A stretch of 64,000 bases of DNA, taken from contig NW_026960607.1 of NCBI RefSeq assembly GCF_021018805.1, positions 188,501-252,500 on the forward strand. The letters run 5' to 3'. The notes beneath the pieces are model-generated. The model was given only the letters and a program-made list of their open reading frames with translations, was not told the origin of the DNA and did not search any database. Of this stretch, positions 1-12,151 are shown piece by piece; positions within the stretch are counted from its first letter, which is position 1; each line of letters opens with the position of its first letter. Made by a program: the position numbers and the translations under genes. The DNA comes from Prinia subflava (lineage: Eukaryota; Chordata; Aves; Passeriformes; Cisticolidae).

Positions 1-1330
1 TCAGAAATTCAGCACACCTTTTAATCTGATTACTGACTCCGCATATGTTTCAGTTGAAATCTGAGACTTAATCGTGAAGCTAGAGACCGAGCAACGGAGG
101 TCAAACCAATATGGTTATAACATATGTTCTCTTTATTCACGAGATGGCTGGTTATATACAGTAAGAATAGTTTACAGTAACAGGTGCATTTCTATTGGCA
201 GTGAGCATGGACAAATATGTAAGCTATTACAGTTTAAGGCAGCAACCATATTTCCATCCTAACTATCTCAGCTAAAGCATGTACACACCTTAAGTGAATT
301 CCTAACTACGTCACAAGATTATCTAGTTCTACGCAGGCTAAACATTGAGGCCTAGCAGGCCCAAATCTGAGGCCCAGTTTGGGATAGCTCTGCCTTTATT
401 CTATAAGTCATCCTGCTCTTGCTACATTCAGGTATTGTACAGAGAGCAGAGAATTCTGTTTTGAAAAATGTTAAAAATGACATTCTTTTTTCCTGGTTAA
501 AACTGCAGGTCTCCCTGCGGCTCCTTCCTTTGTGATGCATATCAGGTCACATTCCAATCGTCTTTCTCACTGAAGGTAATGCCCAGGCAGACTTGTTAAC
601 CTTATCAGTGCAGCATGTTTTGCCTAACAAAATAGAACAAGCTAAACTGAGTCACTCCTTTTTCCATCAAAATGCTGGGGCTTTGGTAAGACTTTTCCGA
701 TTAACTCCAGCACAAGCCGCTAATATAATTTCTATATGCCCTGACTGTCAGCATTGCTCCCTTCCTAATGTGAACACAGGGGTCAACCCGAGAGGTCTAT
801 AGAGCCTACAAATTTGGCAGACAGATGTGACACACATTCCTGACTTTGGCTGCTTGAAATTTGTGCATGCTTCGATTGATACTTTTTCAGGTGCTCTGTT
901 TGCCTCAGCTCACACGGGAGAGACAGGGAAAGACGCCTGCCATCATTTCGCTGCTGCCTTTGCCACCTTAGGAATTCCGCAACAGATTAAGACAGATAAT
1001 GGACCCGCATAAATTTCCCGTAGAGTTGCAAACTTCTTCTCCTTATGGGGTATCACTCACAAAAGGGGCATAACTCACTCACCCACAGGACAATCAATTA
1101 TAGAACGTGCCCATGGCTCTCTCAAACGTCTTCTGTTACAACAAAAGGAGGGAGCCGGGGACACTCCTGCTGAAAGATTATGCAAAGCCTTGTATGTTTT
1201 TAATTTCTTGAATTGTTCAACGACAGACTTAAATCCCCTCAAATTATTGAACTTGCTACTGTTGTCAGAGCTTTTCAAATTTTTTCTGTTCCTTTTAATC
1301 TGGTAACAGATTCAGTTTGTGTTGCAAAAT
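1..1330 (+). pseudogene. Decayed ERV pol: RNase H and integrase remnant
   Basis: The first 60 bases read an RNase H core (NLITDSAYV). After about 500 unassigned bases the frame resumes near 560 with the last RNase H motif (GNAQADLL). Integrase follows: an HHCC zinc module (H and H near 655-675, CPDC near 740), then a catalytic core with WQTD, TDNGP and an ERAHG motif near 1100. In-frame stops at about 802 and 1012 break it, so it is dead. The arrangement and wording match the integrase at 44.9-45.8 kb, so it is an older copy of the same class II lineage. The 63-550 stretch is not pol and looks like a later insertion or rearrangement. Confidence 0.85.
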
Positions 1331-1489
1331 CGTGAAGCCTCAGCCCTAAAAGAAAGTGTAAAACCTGCAAACAGATGATAGATTTGAATAGCTGAATAAA
1401 CTCCTAAGACACTAAAGACTCCATAAATAAATTAGAAATTTAGTTAAAATAAGCTTATATGTATTAGACATTATATTATGTATTGTTAT

Positions 1490-1790
1490 AATTATTCCTT
1501 ATATTTTACAGTGTGTTTAAAGGTAGAATCTGGATCTTGGATAGATAACCTGTTTAGTAGCTAGGGTTTCACACCTTGGCTAAAAGATTATCTTGGGATA
1601 GGAATGCATGTAATGATTTTAATAATAATTGTATTAGTTATGATACCTTGCTTGCTTCAGTGTGTGCAGAGATTAATTAATAAAGCCATCAAGGGGGTGT
1701 TCTTGGTTGATACAGAAGGGGGAGATCTGGGAATACACAAGGCAGAGAGTCAAACAGACTTGATTAGCATAGCTAGTTTGATAACCTAGA
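1490..1790 (+). pseudogene. ERV env transmembrane tail remnant
   Basis: Reads a short ectodomain end (WLKDYLG), a hydrophobic membrane span rich in Ile, Val and Leu (about 1604-1670), and a charged cytoplasmic tail ending near 1787. It follows the pol remnant in the same orientation, as the 3' end of a provirus would. Most of env is missing. The assignment rests on position and the membrane-span plus tail pattern, not on a disulfide motif. Confidence 0.55.
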
Positions 1791-1799
1791 TGCCATGGC

Positions 1800-2743
1800 A
1801 GGAACAAACAGAACTGTGAAAATTACAGGAGATGGGATTACACCTGCTTACGGGAAGAGAGAAGATTCAATCAACTTCTGCAAGCAAAGAATTGTTGTAA
1901 AATGCATGAGTTTTCTGTGTGATGTTTAACCTGATTATTGTAGTAGAAATTATTAACCTGTTTGAAATAGTATATAAGCTTTTGGGAAACTTGAGTAAAA
2001 TTGAATTCTGATCACCAAATCAGTCTTCCCATCTCTCATCAATTGCTAATGCAGCAGGAGTTATGCAAGGGACAATTTATCCCATCTTTTAAAAAAACAG
2101 TTAAACCATAATGACCTCCAGTAGCAAGACTCAACTAAGTAGTGTGTAGTACTAAAAAAACACAGTAAGGAAGATTGTCCATCATGCTGTATCATACCAG
2201 AGCCCAGCACAGCAGCACTGTAGACTGCTTCGGCTTCCTCGGCTGCCTAATGCCTCAGTTTCTCACACAGCCCATGACACAGGATTCAATCAGCAAGCAG
2301 TTTTTCCACAACTTTGATGGGGAAGGATACTATTTATTTTATGTGAGTCACTCTTGTTTTGACAGGCAAAGTGGCCAGGAAGGCAAGGACACACACCCAG
2401 ACATTTCCCCCTGGTTTGGTGGTAATCGATACAATCACTTACACCACCAAGACAACACAGCCAGCTCAAAGCAATTTTCTCAAGGTGAGAGGCCAAAGAA
2501 ACAACAAAATTGCCAGCATCAGAAGCCTCAATTCCCAATGAAAGGATTCCCAAGGTTGTACAGAAAGTAATGAATATCAATTCTGCTGCAATATTATTTA
2601 CCTTCTAGGAGAAAACACTCTCCAGCATTCAGGCTCAAATGACCAAAACTTCACAGGAAAGAAAAATGCAAGGCAGAAAGCAAATCAGGGAAAGAGGTCT
2701 GTTCAGCAGCAACACCTGTGTCACATACCTCGTTTCTCTTTAG
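1800..2743. other. No gene seen; possible decayed 3' LTR at 1889-2060
   Basis: A TATA-like tatataagc lies at about 1971, downstream of the env tail, where a 3' LTR would be. LTR ends and a polypurine tract are not clear. The rest up to SCRG1 exon 2 shows no coding or repeat structure I can name. Confidence 0.3.
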
Positions 2744-2770
2744 CACCCTGCTGTAGGAAGCTTGGCAAAA

Positions 2771-3006
2771 ATGAAGATGGTCTCGGTTCTGCTGCTGCTG
2801 AGCACCCTCCTGGGTACCTCCGCGGTGCCTTCCCAGCACCCTTCCTGTTACAAGAGGGCCCTCAAGGAGCACAGCTGTCACACCATCCCCGAAAGCAAGG
2901 AGAACCTCCGACACATTGACGATGGTCTGCAAGATCACTTTTGGGAAGGGAAGGGCTGTGAGGTGATCTGTTACTGCAACTTGAATGAATTGCTCTGCTG
3001 CCCAAA
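2771..3006 (+). CDS. SCRG1: SCRG1 coding exon with start, signal peptide and most of the cysteines
   Basis: Carries residues 1-78 and the first two bases of Lys79. The exon probably begins after an acceptor tag at 2741-2743 (or 2754-2756), leaving a short 5' UTR. If the donor is not spliced, translation stops at the taa at 3008, which overlaps the donor. Confidence 0.95.
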
Positions 3007-4571
3007 GTAAGATCACAGTCATTTCATGTAAACCTGTGTAGTTCTTCACAACTACATTATATTTCCATCGTTTTACAGTTTCCACATGCAGAGTAAGCTA
3101 TCATTTTAAAGAAATTCATCACTTCAGATGGTTTGAAATGATACCAAGATATAGCCAATTTTCTGTTACTGTCAGTTTTGAGGATTTGTTTTTCAGGGGC
3201 TCACCTAGGATGTGCTCAGCATATTTTGTAAACCTCCTTGTCCTATTAACAGAGACTTCAGCATATGAATCACCCAACTTTTGACTCCTCTATCTAACCC
3301 AAACTAAGAATAACTACATCAAACCCTAATCACAGCATTTTGCAATGAAGATGTTTTCAAGACCACAAAAAAATATTTAATTTCTATTCTATGGAAGAGA
3401 ACTGTATTGCTATTCTAAAGTGCATGCACACGTCAGTTGAACAAGTAATTCTGTAAAAATAGCTGTTAAAAGCAGAAAAGCAAAGGAGGGGCACAGGGGT
3501 TCACACATACTTGTTTAAGGCAAGGCAAAGAATGAGCCCAAGAACATCAACATCTCTCTGGCTTGGTTGCACTGCTGACAAAATTGGAACAGTGAAGTTC
3601 TCACTGAACTTGTGGTTACATAGAAAGAACATAACTGAGTTAAATAAACACCATCAGTCCATACTGGTTTTAGGTAATAAAATGTATTAAGAGGTATTTT
3701 TTCATTCAGCTTTTCAGCAACATCTTTTCTTCAGTAAATTTGGATTAGAAATATCAACAGTTCAAAACTTGCTACTTCAGAGGCACCAAAATGTGATGGC
3801 ATTATATAGGCAAGAAAAAAAAGGTTTTTATATGTGCTTCTCAACACTCATTTCTCAAGTCCCCTAAAATCCAATAAAGGCAACTTTTCAGCACTCCTGC
3901 AGGGGACTCAAGTTGAACCAAATGAGAAAGACTTCTAAAGATAAAAATCTCACATTCAAACTGAGAGCAGGGTTTAAGTAAGATTTTCATCTTTAACTTT
4001 CCCTAAAACCAGATGTGGTGTCCTCACCCTGAAGCACCCTTTGGGTCTCCAGCCTTTGAGAAGCATAGTAGAGCCTCTTTGTTTAATACAAATACAGAAG
4101 AAAGTACTCCTTCCACCATTCTGGGGTACACAAGACCTGCTTTGCATCTGTGCTCTCGGGACAAACTCCACTAAAACAGTGTGTGTGCACATGCCAAAGT
4201 CCTTAATTTTGATAATATAATCTATCGGTAAGTTTATTCTCTCAATGTTAAAATACCAGGGTGGAGTTCTGCAACCCGGTCAGCCATTGAAAGTTTTGTC
4301 GTTGCTCCCGCAGCAGGCCAGCAGAGGCAGAAATGTAGTATCTTCATCCAGACCTGCAGTTGCATTTGCATTTCTGGAAGGACATCCCACAAACAAAATA
4401 ATCCCACATATATCGTGATACATGCTAATAAATATCCACAGCGGGAAATGCATGTCATGTTAAAGCTCTAATAAACCAACCATCTAATTGTTTAAATATG
4501 TGATCCTATCTTTCAGGGATATTTTCTTTGGACCAAAGGTATCTTTTGTGATCCCCTGCAACAGTCAATGA
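2771..4571 (+). CDS. SCRG1: SCRG1, scrapie-responsive protein 1 homologue (gene span of coding exons)
   Basis: Encodes a small secreted cysteine-rich protein, associated in mammals with neural tissue, cartilage and mesenchymal cells. Joining 2771-3006 and 4517-4571 gives 96 residues, against 98 in human. A hydrophobic signal peptide covers residues 1 to about 19. The mature part has eight cysteines (26, 36, 63, 67, 69, 75, 76, 93), and the family hallmarks QDHFW, CYCN and LLCCPK followed by FFGPK and a PCN end are present. The ATG at 2771 is chosen because the upstream TTG gives no better signal peptide. The donor gtaaga at 3007 and acceptor tttcag ending at 4516 keep the frame through a split Lys codon. 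The 1.5-kb intron holds no recognised element. It is convergent with SAP30. Non-coding exon 1 was not located. Confidence 0.95.
4517..4571 (+). CDS. SCRG1: SCRG1 last coding exon
   Basis: Completes Lys79 and adds 17 residues including the eighth cysteine, then TGA. It is too short for a normal ORF search and was found by matching the family C-terminus. An AATAAA at 5140-5145 is a candidate polyadenylation signal, giving a 3' UTR of about 0.6 kb; this is weak. Confidence 0.93.
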
Positions 4572-5618
4572 TTCAAGACTGCAAGTGAAGATAACAGACA
4601 TCATTCTACAATAATGTAATAATGTTTTCAAGGGGAAAAACTATCACCAACAAAAAAAACTCCCTTTCTAACCACAAGTCACTGCCTCACTTTACACTGT
4701 AGAAAGAATTTCCTTTCTATACCTTTATGCAGTATCAAATATGTAAGAAGTTTTCTTTTCAAATCTACTAGCTGACCTATATTCCATAAAGCCATTTCCT
4801 TGGTTTAACAGACTGTACAAGCTCTTAATGTATCCTAATATGCATCCCCCAGCAAAAAGCATAACTCTTCTTACTCAGAACAATATCCTTAGCTAGTTTG
4901 GACAAAGAAACTTCAAGCCTAAGCCTTCATGTTTTTAGGAACACGACTCTCAGAGAAACTTATGGCAGCGCAGCTTCCTATTCCATTACAGCCATCACAC
5001 TTTTAATGCAGTTTTAAGCTGAAACCACTCACTCCCTGGCACTTCTGAAGAGAGGCTCCCAGAGAGTTCTGTTTAGGCATCTTAAAATATATGCACATAC
5101 AAAAGGCATGTATTTCCATATTTGAAAGTATTTCACTGGAATAAAAAAAAGTGAAAATTGACATAAACTAAAATACTACAGCAGCACTAAAGCACACTTG
5201 GGTCCTATGTCTAATTGGTTGCCTGCCCTGACTATGCAATCTCTAAACCCTTAAATTGCTTAATCTTAGCATTGAACATCTAAAAATATTAGAACAACCA
5301 ATTTCTTAATCAAGCTCTTTTTGAAATACAGTACCCCAAAATTAAATTAAAATGCTGGCTTTTTTAGGCTACCCTTTAAAGCAATACCTACAGAAAACTC
5401 AGAGATAATCATCTTAATATTTAAGAGGTATTGTGATGTATGAGATAGATACAAAGAGACATAAAATTTTGACCATTTTTCTGTTATACCACAATCTCTA
5501 TTGGCAGGTGTTGAGAGGTGACCACATAATTTCAAGCAGCCATCTGAACAAGCCAGGCTTACAGGCAGCAAGCCTGACTTGCTGTTTTACACACATACAC
5601 TCTTTAGCTATTAAGTCA

Positions 5619-5948
5619 GTTATCACCGTGGAGGCCCAACCAGGAACACAGACTGGGGACACAGATCTGGGTGCAACAGAGCAGCAGGGCAGAAGACCTG
5701 CCCTTAGTTTATTTTTCCATTTTATATCTGTGTCAAGGTGACCATGGATTGGAGAAGGGTATTGCCACCTCTCCTGTCACATTGGTCCAGGAGGCTGTCA
5801 TTCAGCCTCCCCTTCTCTTGGAGAAAGTATTCATAACATTGCCAATATTTACAAAACATGGTCCTGTGTTTACAATTCACCAGCGTGAGAAACTGCACGT
5901 TTCTCCTTTAATATGAACGCTTAGCAAACCAGGAAAATTCATGGCAAC
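5619..5948 (-). repeat. 3' LTR of gag-only element
   Basis: 330 bp, no difference seen from the copy at 9281-9610. On the minus strand an AATAAA lies near 5711-5716, a plausible polyadenylation signal. Confidence 0.9.
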
Positions 5949-6444
5949 ATCTCACCCTTTTAAGTATATTAAAAAAGAAAACAAAAAAAGAAAAATGAAC
6001 AATTCTGTGACAGGAAAAAAGAAAGAAAAAAAAACCTGTATAAAGTTCACCGACCTTCATTTAGGTGACGGTGTGAGGGCTACATGTTGGTCTGATTCTG
6101 CCTTTGCTACCCAGGGTTTCACCCTGAACCCCTTGCAATAACCTGCTCAAAATATCTCGAGCGTAGTCTAACATAATTCAACCAACACCCTCATATTTTT
6201 AAATTTTTATAAGATACAAGGGAATATACGGTGCAAAAGGCAGGAGCATTCCAAGAAAGATTTAACCACTCAATTGAAAATTCTGAACCCCAAAAGTTCT
6301 GTCCCAAAACCACAACCCCCAAACAACGTGCCCTTTCCCCACAGAGGTCACAATGGCTACCATACATAAAACTGAGCCATAGCAAACAATTCCTCTGAGT
6401 CCATGATTAACAGTCCGCTGGCTCTCAGCATCACACTGCTTCAG

Positions 6445-6818
6445 TCAGTCCTTGTCCAGCAGCTCCACAGGATCCAAAGTCTCTATGGAGGCCATATAGG
6501 AAAAGAGAGGATGCCAGTCCGTGTCCATGTTAATCAGATCTCGAAGAGGCTTCTGTGATGGGTGGCACTAGGGTGACACAGGATGCACAAGGTTTCAGGA
6601 TCAAACAGGATCAGTCCAATGCACCTGAGGCAGCTCAGCAGACTTTCAGCGGCCACCTCCATGGCAAAGATCCCAGAACCTGAGGATAGAGAACTTAAAA
6701 AACACAAATTGAGCAATTGACTTTTTCTCAAAGAATGCATGCAACATAGGATGTGGACGTAGAAACCCACTGCAAGGTCCAAGGAAAACTGACCATAGCT
6801 ATGTGGCAACATCAACAC
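6445..6818 (-). other. Unidentified coding-like stretch downstream of gag
   Basis: After the gag stop the same frame stays open to about 6534 and includes FAMEVAAESLLSCLRC. A second frame (about 6445-6560) reads LINMDTDWHPLFSYM and ends VELLDKD before a stop. I recognise neither. They do not look like pol or env and could be captured host sequence or a decayed accessory gene. The remainder to the 3' LTR (5949-6444) shows an A/G-rich tract and nothing else. Confidence 0.3.
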
Positions 6819-6821
6819 TTC

Positions 6822-9180
6822 CTACACTTGAGATGATGGCTGTACACCAGCCAGAGAATTTTGCTCTTGTTCTAGAGCTTGGGAAACTGTTTCGTCCCCC
6901 TGACGTCTTCGTCTTTTTCTTCGCCTCCGAGTTTTCGGGCTTGGCGTGGGCTCATCATGACCCACTGCTTTACAAGTTTCTGCAGTATGGTCTGGACCCA
7001 CACCTTGTGCGCAGAAAAACAAGGGAGTCACTTTCTGTGCCTCCTTTTCCTGTTCTCCACTAGGCTGAATATCTGCCTCTGTCTCATGTCCATCATTCTG
7101 CCTCTGTTCTGCCGGCTGTGAAGCAGCCGTTGGGGTCATCACCATAGAATCACAGGAGTTTAGAACTGCACAGGTCTGGACCATCTCCAGGATATTAGAA
7201 GTCTCCGGAATGGTTTCCAGGAGCCTCTGGCAAGCAGAATTAGCATGGCTTCTTGCTAATTGCTCCAAAATTATCATAGTCAAAGTTATATCCTTGACTC
7301 TCGTCTTTAAAAAATGCATCAGACGCGATATAAATTCATTAAAAGCTTCCTCTGGCTTCTGTGCTATGTCTAAGAAGTCTTCCTTTGGGGAGAAGGATAA
7401 CTTGGTTTTTATCAATGCAGATATCCCTATGTATCTGCACGAATCTAAAACCCTGAAAGAAAGGCCAGCTTGCACATCAGGGCAAGCATATTGACTCCTC
7501 CCCATGAGTAGGTCAGCTCCAACCCCAAACAAGCGATCATCTCGAGGCAGGTGGCTATTTTCGACAGCCATTTGTCCAGCTAGGAATTTCCAATTTCTTT
7601 CAAAGGTAAAAACCTGTTGAGGTTCAAGCATCATTGTTGCAAGACCTCTTATTACATAAGGAAAGATCAGATTCTCAAATTCTGCACTGATCCATTGAAT
7701 TGCCTCAGTGAAGCTTATATTATCTTCTGCCACGTCCCTTGATAAGGGAAGCGGGACTGCCCATGATGGGTCATCATGGCTATGATGCTGTGGAACCACG
7801 ACCACAGGTCCCTGAACTGGCTCGGGCAAAGTTGCATCTTCAGGCAGCAGCTCTCTTAGGTCAGCAGCCTGGTTCACCTGGGATGCAGAACTAAAAGCCT
7901 CATCCGATTTCACGACAGGGAAAGCGTGCACATCAGACAACGCTTTTGCCCCGTTATCATCTCCCACAGCCGACCCGGCCCCGTAGGGGGGGTGGGCGGG
8001 GGACAGTGACTCGCTCAGACTCCTCTCTGAGTGGGGGGGCGATTGTCGCGCTGGGCAGGGAGGCGTGGCCGATCGGCCACAGCCTTCAGCTCCTGCCCGG
8101 CCAGCCGATGGGTCGGTGGCCAGGTCGGCGGCAGCAGCGGCAGCCGAGAGCCCCTCCCGCTCGGTGCGGGGGGGCATTCCCCGAGCGGCAGGGAGGGGAC
8201 GCGCGGCGGTGCCGCGCGGCGATGCGGGGGGACTGTCCATCGCGGGTGGCCCCGCAGCACCGGACGCGTGGGGCGGGGCGCGGCGCGGTGGGCGGCGGCG
8301 GCGGCTCCGCTGCGGGCACCGCACAGACCGCCGGCGGCGGCGACCCCGCGCACAGCATTTGGCGCGGCGGCGGGACGGGGCAAGGAGGGGCCGTCACCGC
8401 CGCTCTCGCCTGCCGAATCCTGCGCGGAGCAGGTCGCGGCAGGGCGGGGCGGGCCGGGGAGGCGGCGGCAGGGGGCGGCGCCGGCAGCGCCGGGGGCGGT
8501 GCGCACGGCGGCCCCCCCGGCTCCCCGCAGGGGGCCCGAGGCCAGGCGGCTCCGCGCGGCAGCTGCAGGGCAGACCCCGCAGCGGTGGCGGGCAGCGGGG
8601 GGGGCGCCGCGGCACGGCGGCCCGGGGCGGCGCGGGCGATCCCCCGCGCTCGGCGTGAGACCCGATGCCGAGCGCTCCGCCCCCTCGGCACCCCAGCTCC
8701 CCGCCCGGGCAACCGCGCGGGGAGCGGACCGAAAAAAGCTTCCCCGCCCTTCCAAAAACCCCGCTGGGCGCGCCCAACCCCCGACATGGGGGTGGGGGTC
8801 TCCTGCATCGGCTCTAACCCTGCATCAGAGCAATCCTCGTCAGAAGCGACGGAGCTCACAGGGGAGCCAGTGCTGCTTCCTGTCGAAAGCCCAGAATCAA
8901 CTTCCAAGTCTTCTCCAGCCTCTTTTAGAAGTGGGAAGACTGTTGTCCATGCCCGTAAAAGAGTGCCTGCCTTAGAGTTTCCGTCAAGGACGGCAGAGAA
9001 AAGGCTTTTTCCCAGGGTTCTCCATGGGCCAATATAAAGTGCCTTTTCAGCAGTATAAAAAATTCCAAGTTTCTTTCCCCAGCTAAATAGTTCTCTCACG
9101 TGTTTCCTGGTTAAGTCAGCGTCACAGGACAACAAAAAGGAGTGGAGCAGTTCCATCATCAATCGTTCCTCTGAGAACAT
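6822..9180 (-). pseudogene. gag: gag of the gag-only element (matrix and capsid, in two frames)
   Basis: A start codon at 9178-9180 opens a matrix-like domain with LYIGPWRTLGKS and an acidic Ser-rich linker. Coding runs into a very GC-rich Pro/Ala/Arg block (about 7980-8790). The capsid is in another frame, shifted by one base somewhere in about 8090-8330. It reads an N-terminal half (FTEAIQWISAEFENL), a major homology region (QKPEEAFNEFISRL, near 7330) and a basic end. The nucleocapsid retains one zinc knuckle with the second Cys replaced by Gly (CAQG, then H and C), so zinc binding is doubtful. The frame change may be a real mutation, programmed, or a sequencing fault in the GC-rich tract. 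The lineage is class II-like at best. Confidence 0.75.
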
Positions 9181-9280
9181 CGTGGGTTTCTTCTTTTTGC
9201 AGCTGTAGAAGGCAGATTTTTTTTTCTTTCTTCTTTTTTCTTTCCTCACTAGCTTGCAACTTGACCACGTATAGGCGCCA

Positions 9281-9610
9281 GTTATCACCGTGGAGGCCCA
9301 ACCAGGAACACAGACTGGGGACACAGATCTGGGTGCAACAGAGCAGCAGGGCAGAAGACCTGCCCTTAGTTTATTTTTCCATTTTATATCTGTGTCAAGG
9401 TGACCATGGATTGGAGAAGGGTATTGCCACCTCTCCTGTCACATTGGTCCAGGAGGCTGTCATTCAGCCTCCCCTTCTCTTGGAGAAAGTATTCATAACA
9501 TTGCCAATATTTACAAAACATGGTCCTGTGTTTACAATTCACCAGCGTGAGAAACTGCACGTTTCTCCTTTAATATGAACGCTTAGCAAACCAGGAAAAT
9601 TCATGGCAAC
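9281..9610 (-). repeat. 5' LTR of gag-only element
   Basis: 330 bp, matches the 3' LTR. It is followed on the minus strand by the primer-site-like TGGCGCC at 9274-9280. Confidence 0.9.
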
Positions 9611-9615
9611 AGTCA

Positions 9616-11850
9616 GTCACATGGAAAGTGTGCAGTACTGAAGGAACTGTGCAGTCTTCTTTACTCAAAAAAATGCACTGTTCACCTGCTAATCTTACAC
9701 ATTGGCCCAAACTGCTAGCACCAGTTTACCACACTTACTACATGCATCAGTATGAAATATCACCATGACTGTTTTTCTTCTTGTTAGTAAACAAGGGTTG
9801 GATACTGGGTGAGGGAGTGATTATCCACAGCCAATAATAAATGTTTCAAGTAAATCTGTGTGTACTACTTTTGCCCTACTGCCTGTTAAACAGTTTATGT
9901 CACCAGGCTTTCCAAGCCTCGCTTGTGTAATTATTCAAGCAGATTAATTTGGGCTTCCTACCAAATAATCAATTGATAGTAAAACAAACCCCATAAATCT
10001 GGCAACCCAGTGAAAATATCTGAAGTCAGTACTCTGCAAAGAAAACATATGGTGTGTGTTCTTGTGTAAAGTCCTCTACAAGCTTCTAGGGTATGTTAAC
10101 TTCTGTTGTTTGTGCCATCTAGTTTCTACAAGAATCATGTTGCATATGCCTGGCATTCAAAGATTTGCAAAGCAGCCGTAGCAAAAAATTTTAAGGCAGA
10201 TACAAAGCTGGGTACTAAAGCTGGTGGCTTTCAGTTTCCTCCGCGAGTCCTGGAAAAGCCACAATCCACTGGAGCAAAACTTTGCCGCTTCCCACATGTG
10301 ACAAAAGAGGGTCACTTAAGCTACTACTTTAAGACTGACTTTCCATAGAAACTTTTGTTTCTTTCCCCACTCTCCTTCCCTCACACAGCTTCTTCTACAG
10401 GTCCTGCCAGGCCTAGGTGAGAACATTCAACCCTGTCATGCACTCCAAAAAAACTCTTTATCCTTTGGATGTCCTATCCATGACCAGGTTCCCAGGCTTT
10501 TTATGCAATCGCACTTTGAAGGTAAGAAGCTTGAATGTGTGCAAAGAACATTTAGTAAACAAACTGACAGTCCCTGTAGTGAAATGGGCAGGAAAACGCA
10601 TCTTCAAAGGAGCACCAATTTTAGCTGGCACTAGCTAGATATCACTGCCTTGAACTTAGGCCAGCACTGCAGAACTGTAATGTGGAAATACATAAAGCAG
10701 TACAAGTGAAAGAAATCATACCACTGAGAGAGACTGGGAAGGCAGTCAGTTTGAGGTTAGGGTTTATCATCATTCAGTTCTATGCAAGCATCACAGGTCA
10801 AAAAAAGCAAAGTGAAGCATCTTAGTTGTAGTGATGCCAGCAGAGTAGTAATTTTCAAAAAAAACTCAAAATATTAACATCAAGCAGATTAGATCATGGA
10901 CTTACTGCTTTCTCATTTTTCCCAAATTAAGAAAAAGCTTATAAACATCTGATAAGGTTAGGAGTTGCAATGAATGCTAACTGAACAAGCTGAAGCCATG
11001 TCCTCCTCAGCTTTAAGATGAAAACTATTTTCCCTCAGCTTTTTATTCATCTTTTGTGCGCAGCTTTAAGCAGAAAGAAATCATATTCCATACACCACAC
11101 ATTTAGACTGGCAGAATAGTTGACAGTACAAGAAGTCATTCATAATTCCATCTGCAACATCAGAATTTTCTAAGACAATAAGTTAAAAGCCTAGGTATTG
11201 CTGGATATTATTCTCCATAAGTTACTATAAGTTTTGGGTTTATTGAAAGGGGGTTTGTTCCTTTTAAACAGGCCTGAGCTAATCCATACAATGAAGAAGG
11301 AATAGTGTGCCTGTTAGAATAGACTGTATTGACCCCACACAGGCTCAACTATCATTCTCCAATTAAAGTCTTAGCAGCAGTCCACACAGACAAATGGAGA
11401 AGTCAGCAGGTAAAGGATTTCTTCCTGAGTCGAAGGATTTCTCAGCACAGTAAGCTGCAGCAGTCTCTTCATCTGTACTTACAGCTTTGAAATTCGAGAG
11501 CTGTGTTTTTTTCCATTTTAATATAGGGGCAGGAAGGCCTCAGTGCTTGGAAGCATGCATCTCCGCAATGACAAAACAAATAAACAAATCAGAAAATCCT
11601 CCAATTCTTGTTTCCAAAGGGGAAAAAAAAAAGTGTTACTCAGCCATTCCTGCCCAGCTAAGAACACAACTGACACTTAAAGCCTTTTACCATAGGGAAA
11701 AAAAACTATTGTCAAGTCGGCTACAGCTTTTTTTAAAAGGCATTGCATCATGAGCACTTGAGGTACATTTAGAAATATATCCTTGGCACATTTTAATTGA
11801 AAAATATTTTAATATTATTACATAGTTCATCAAAGCTTAACTATTAGGTA
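9616..11850. other. Intergenic, no feature recognised
   Basis: AT-rich sequence between the gag-only element and the SAP30 3' end. Short open frames have no family features. Confidence 0.5.
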
Positions 11851-11854
11851 CAAG

Positions 11855-11918
11855 TATCATAGTATCATAGAATATGCTGAGCTGGATGGGACTCGTCAGG
11901 ATCATCAAGTCCAACTCA
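11855..11918 (-). repeat. CR1 retroposon 3' tail fragment
   Basis: The run atcatagaatatgctgagc and the following atcatcaagtccaactc are the reverse complement of the typical avian CR1 3' end, which finishes in ATTCTATG repeats. Only about 65 bases are present. It supports an avian genome. Confidence 0.8.
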
Positions 11919-11962
11919 TTAAAATTAAAGACACACCCATTTGAGCAAGAATATCTGTGATA

Positions 11963-11968
11963 TTTATT
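11963..11968 (-). terminator. Probable SAP30 polyadenylation signal
   Basis: AATAAA on the minus strand about 185 bases after the SAP30 stop; the CR1 fragment follows just beyond. Confidence 0.5.
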
Positions 11969-12151
11969 TAAAATACTTTTGCTGAGGAAATTTGTTTCAT
12001 AAGAGATGGTTTTCAAACAAATCAGCAAGGTTATGAAAAATAAAACAGGCAAACTCTCTCAGGAGAAAAAGTTACAAAGAAAGCTTTTGTATATCAACAA
12101 AACCTCAGTCTTTTGATTAGCAGCCTGAGTCTCAGTCCCAATCTTTTCTGC

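Larger units (their letters stand above)
5614..9615 (-). mobile_element. Complete gag-only (non-autonomous) LTR element with 5-bp target duplication
   Basis: Two 330-bp direct repeats bound a 3.3-kb interior. The target duplication agtca sits at 5614-5618 and 9611-9615. LTR ends are GTTGCC and GATAAC rather than TG and CA. On the minus strand the interior begins with TGGCGCC, which matches the first bases of a tRNA-Lys primer site but diverges afterwards. It ends with a purine tract AAAAGGGTGAGAT next to the 3' LTR. Gag-like coding is present; no protease, reverse transcriptase, integrase or env is seen, so it must have moved with enzymes from another element. The LTRs appear identical by eye, so the insertion is young. 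It lies between the convergent 3' ends of SCRG1 and SAP30. Confidence 0.9.

Noticed and set aside
2175..2570. 131-codon + frame upstream of SCRG1
   Set aside because: No signal peptide, domain or family resemblance; composition like non-coding DNA.
7946..9037. Long + strand open frames opposite the gag-only element
   Set aside because: Shadows of the GC-rich gag block; no domains.
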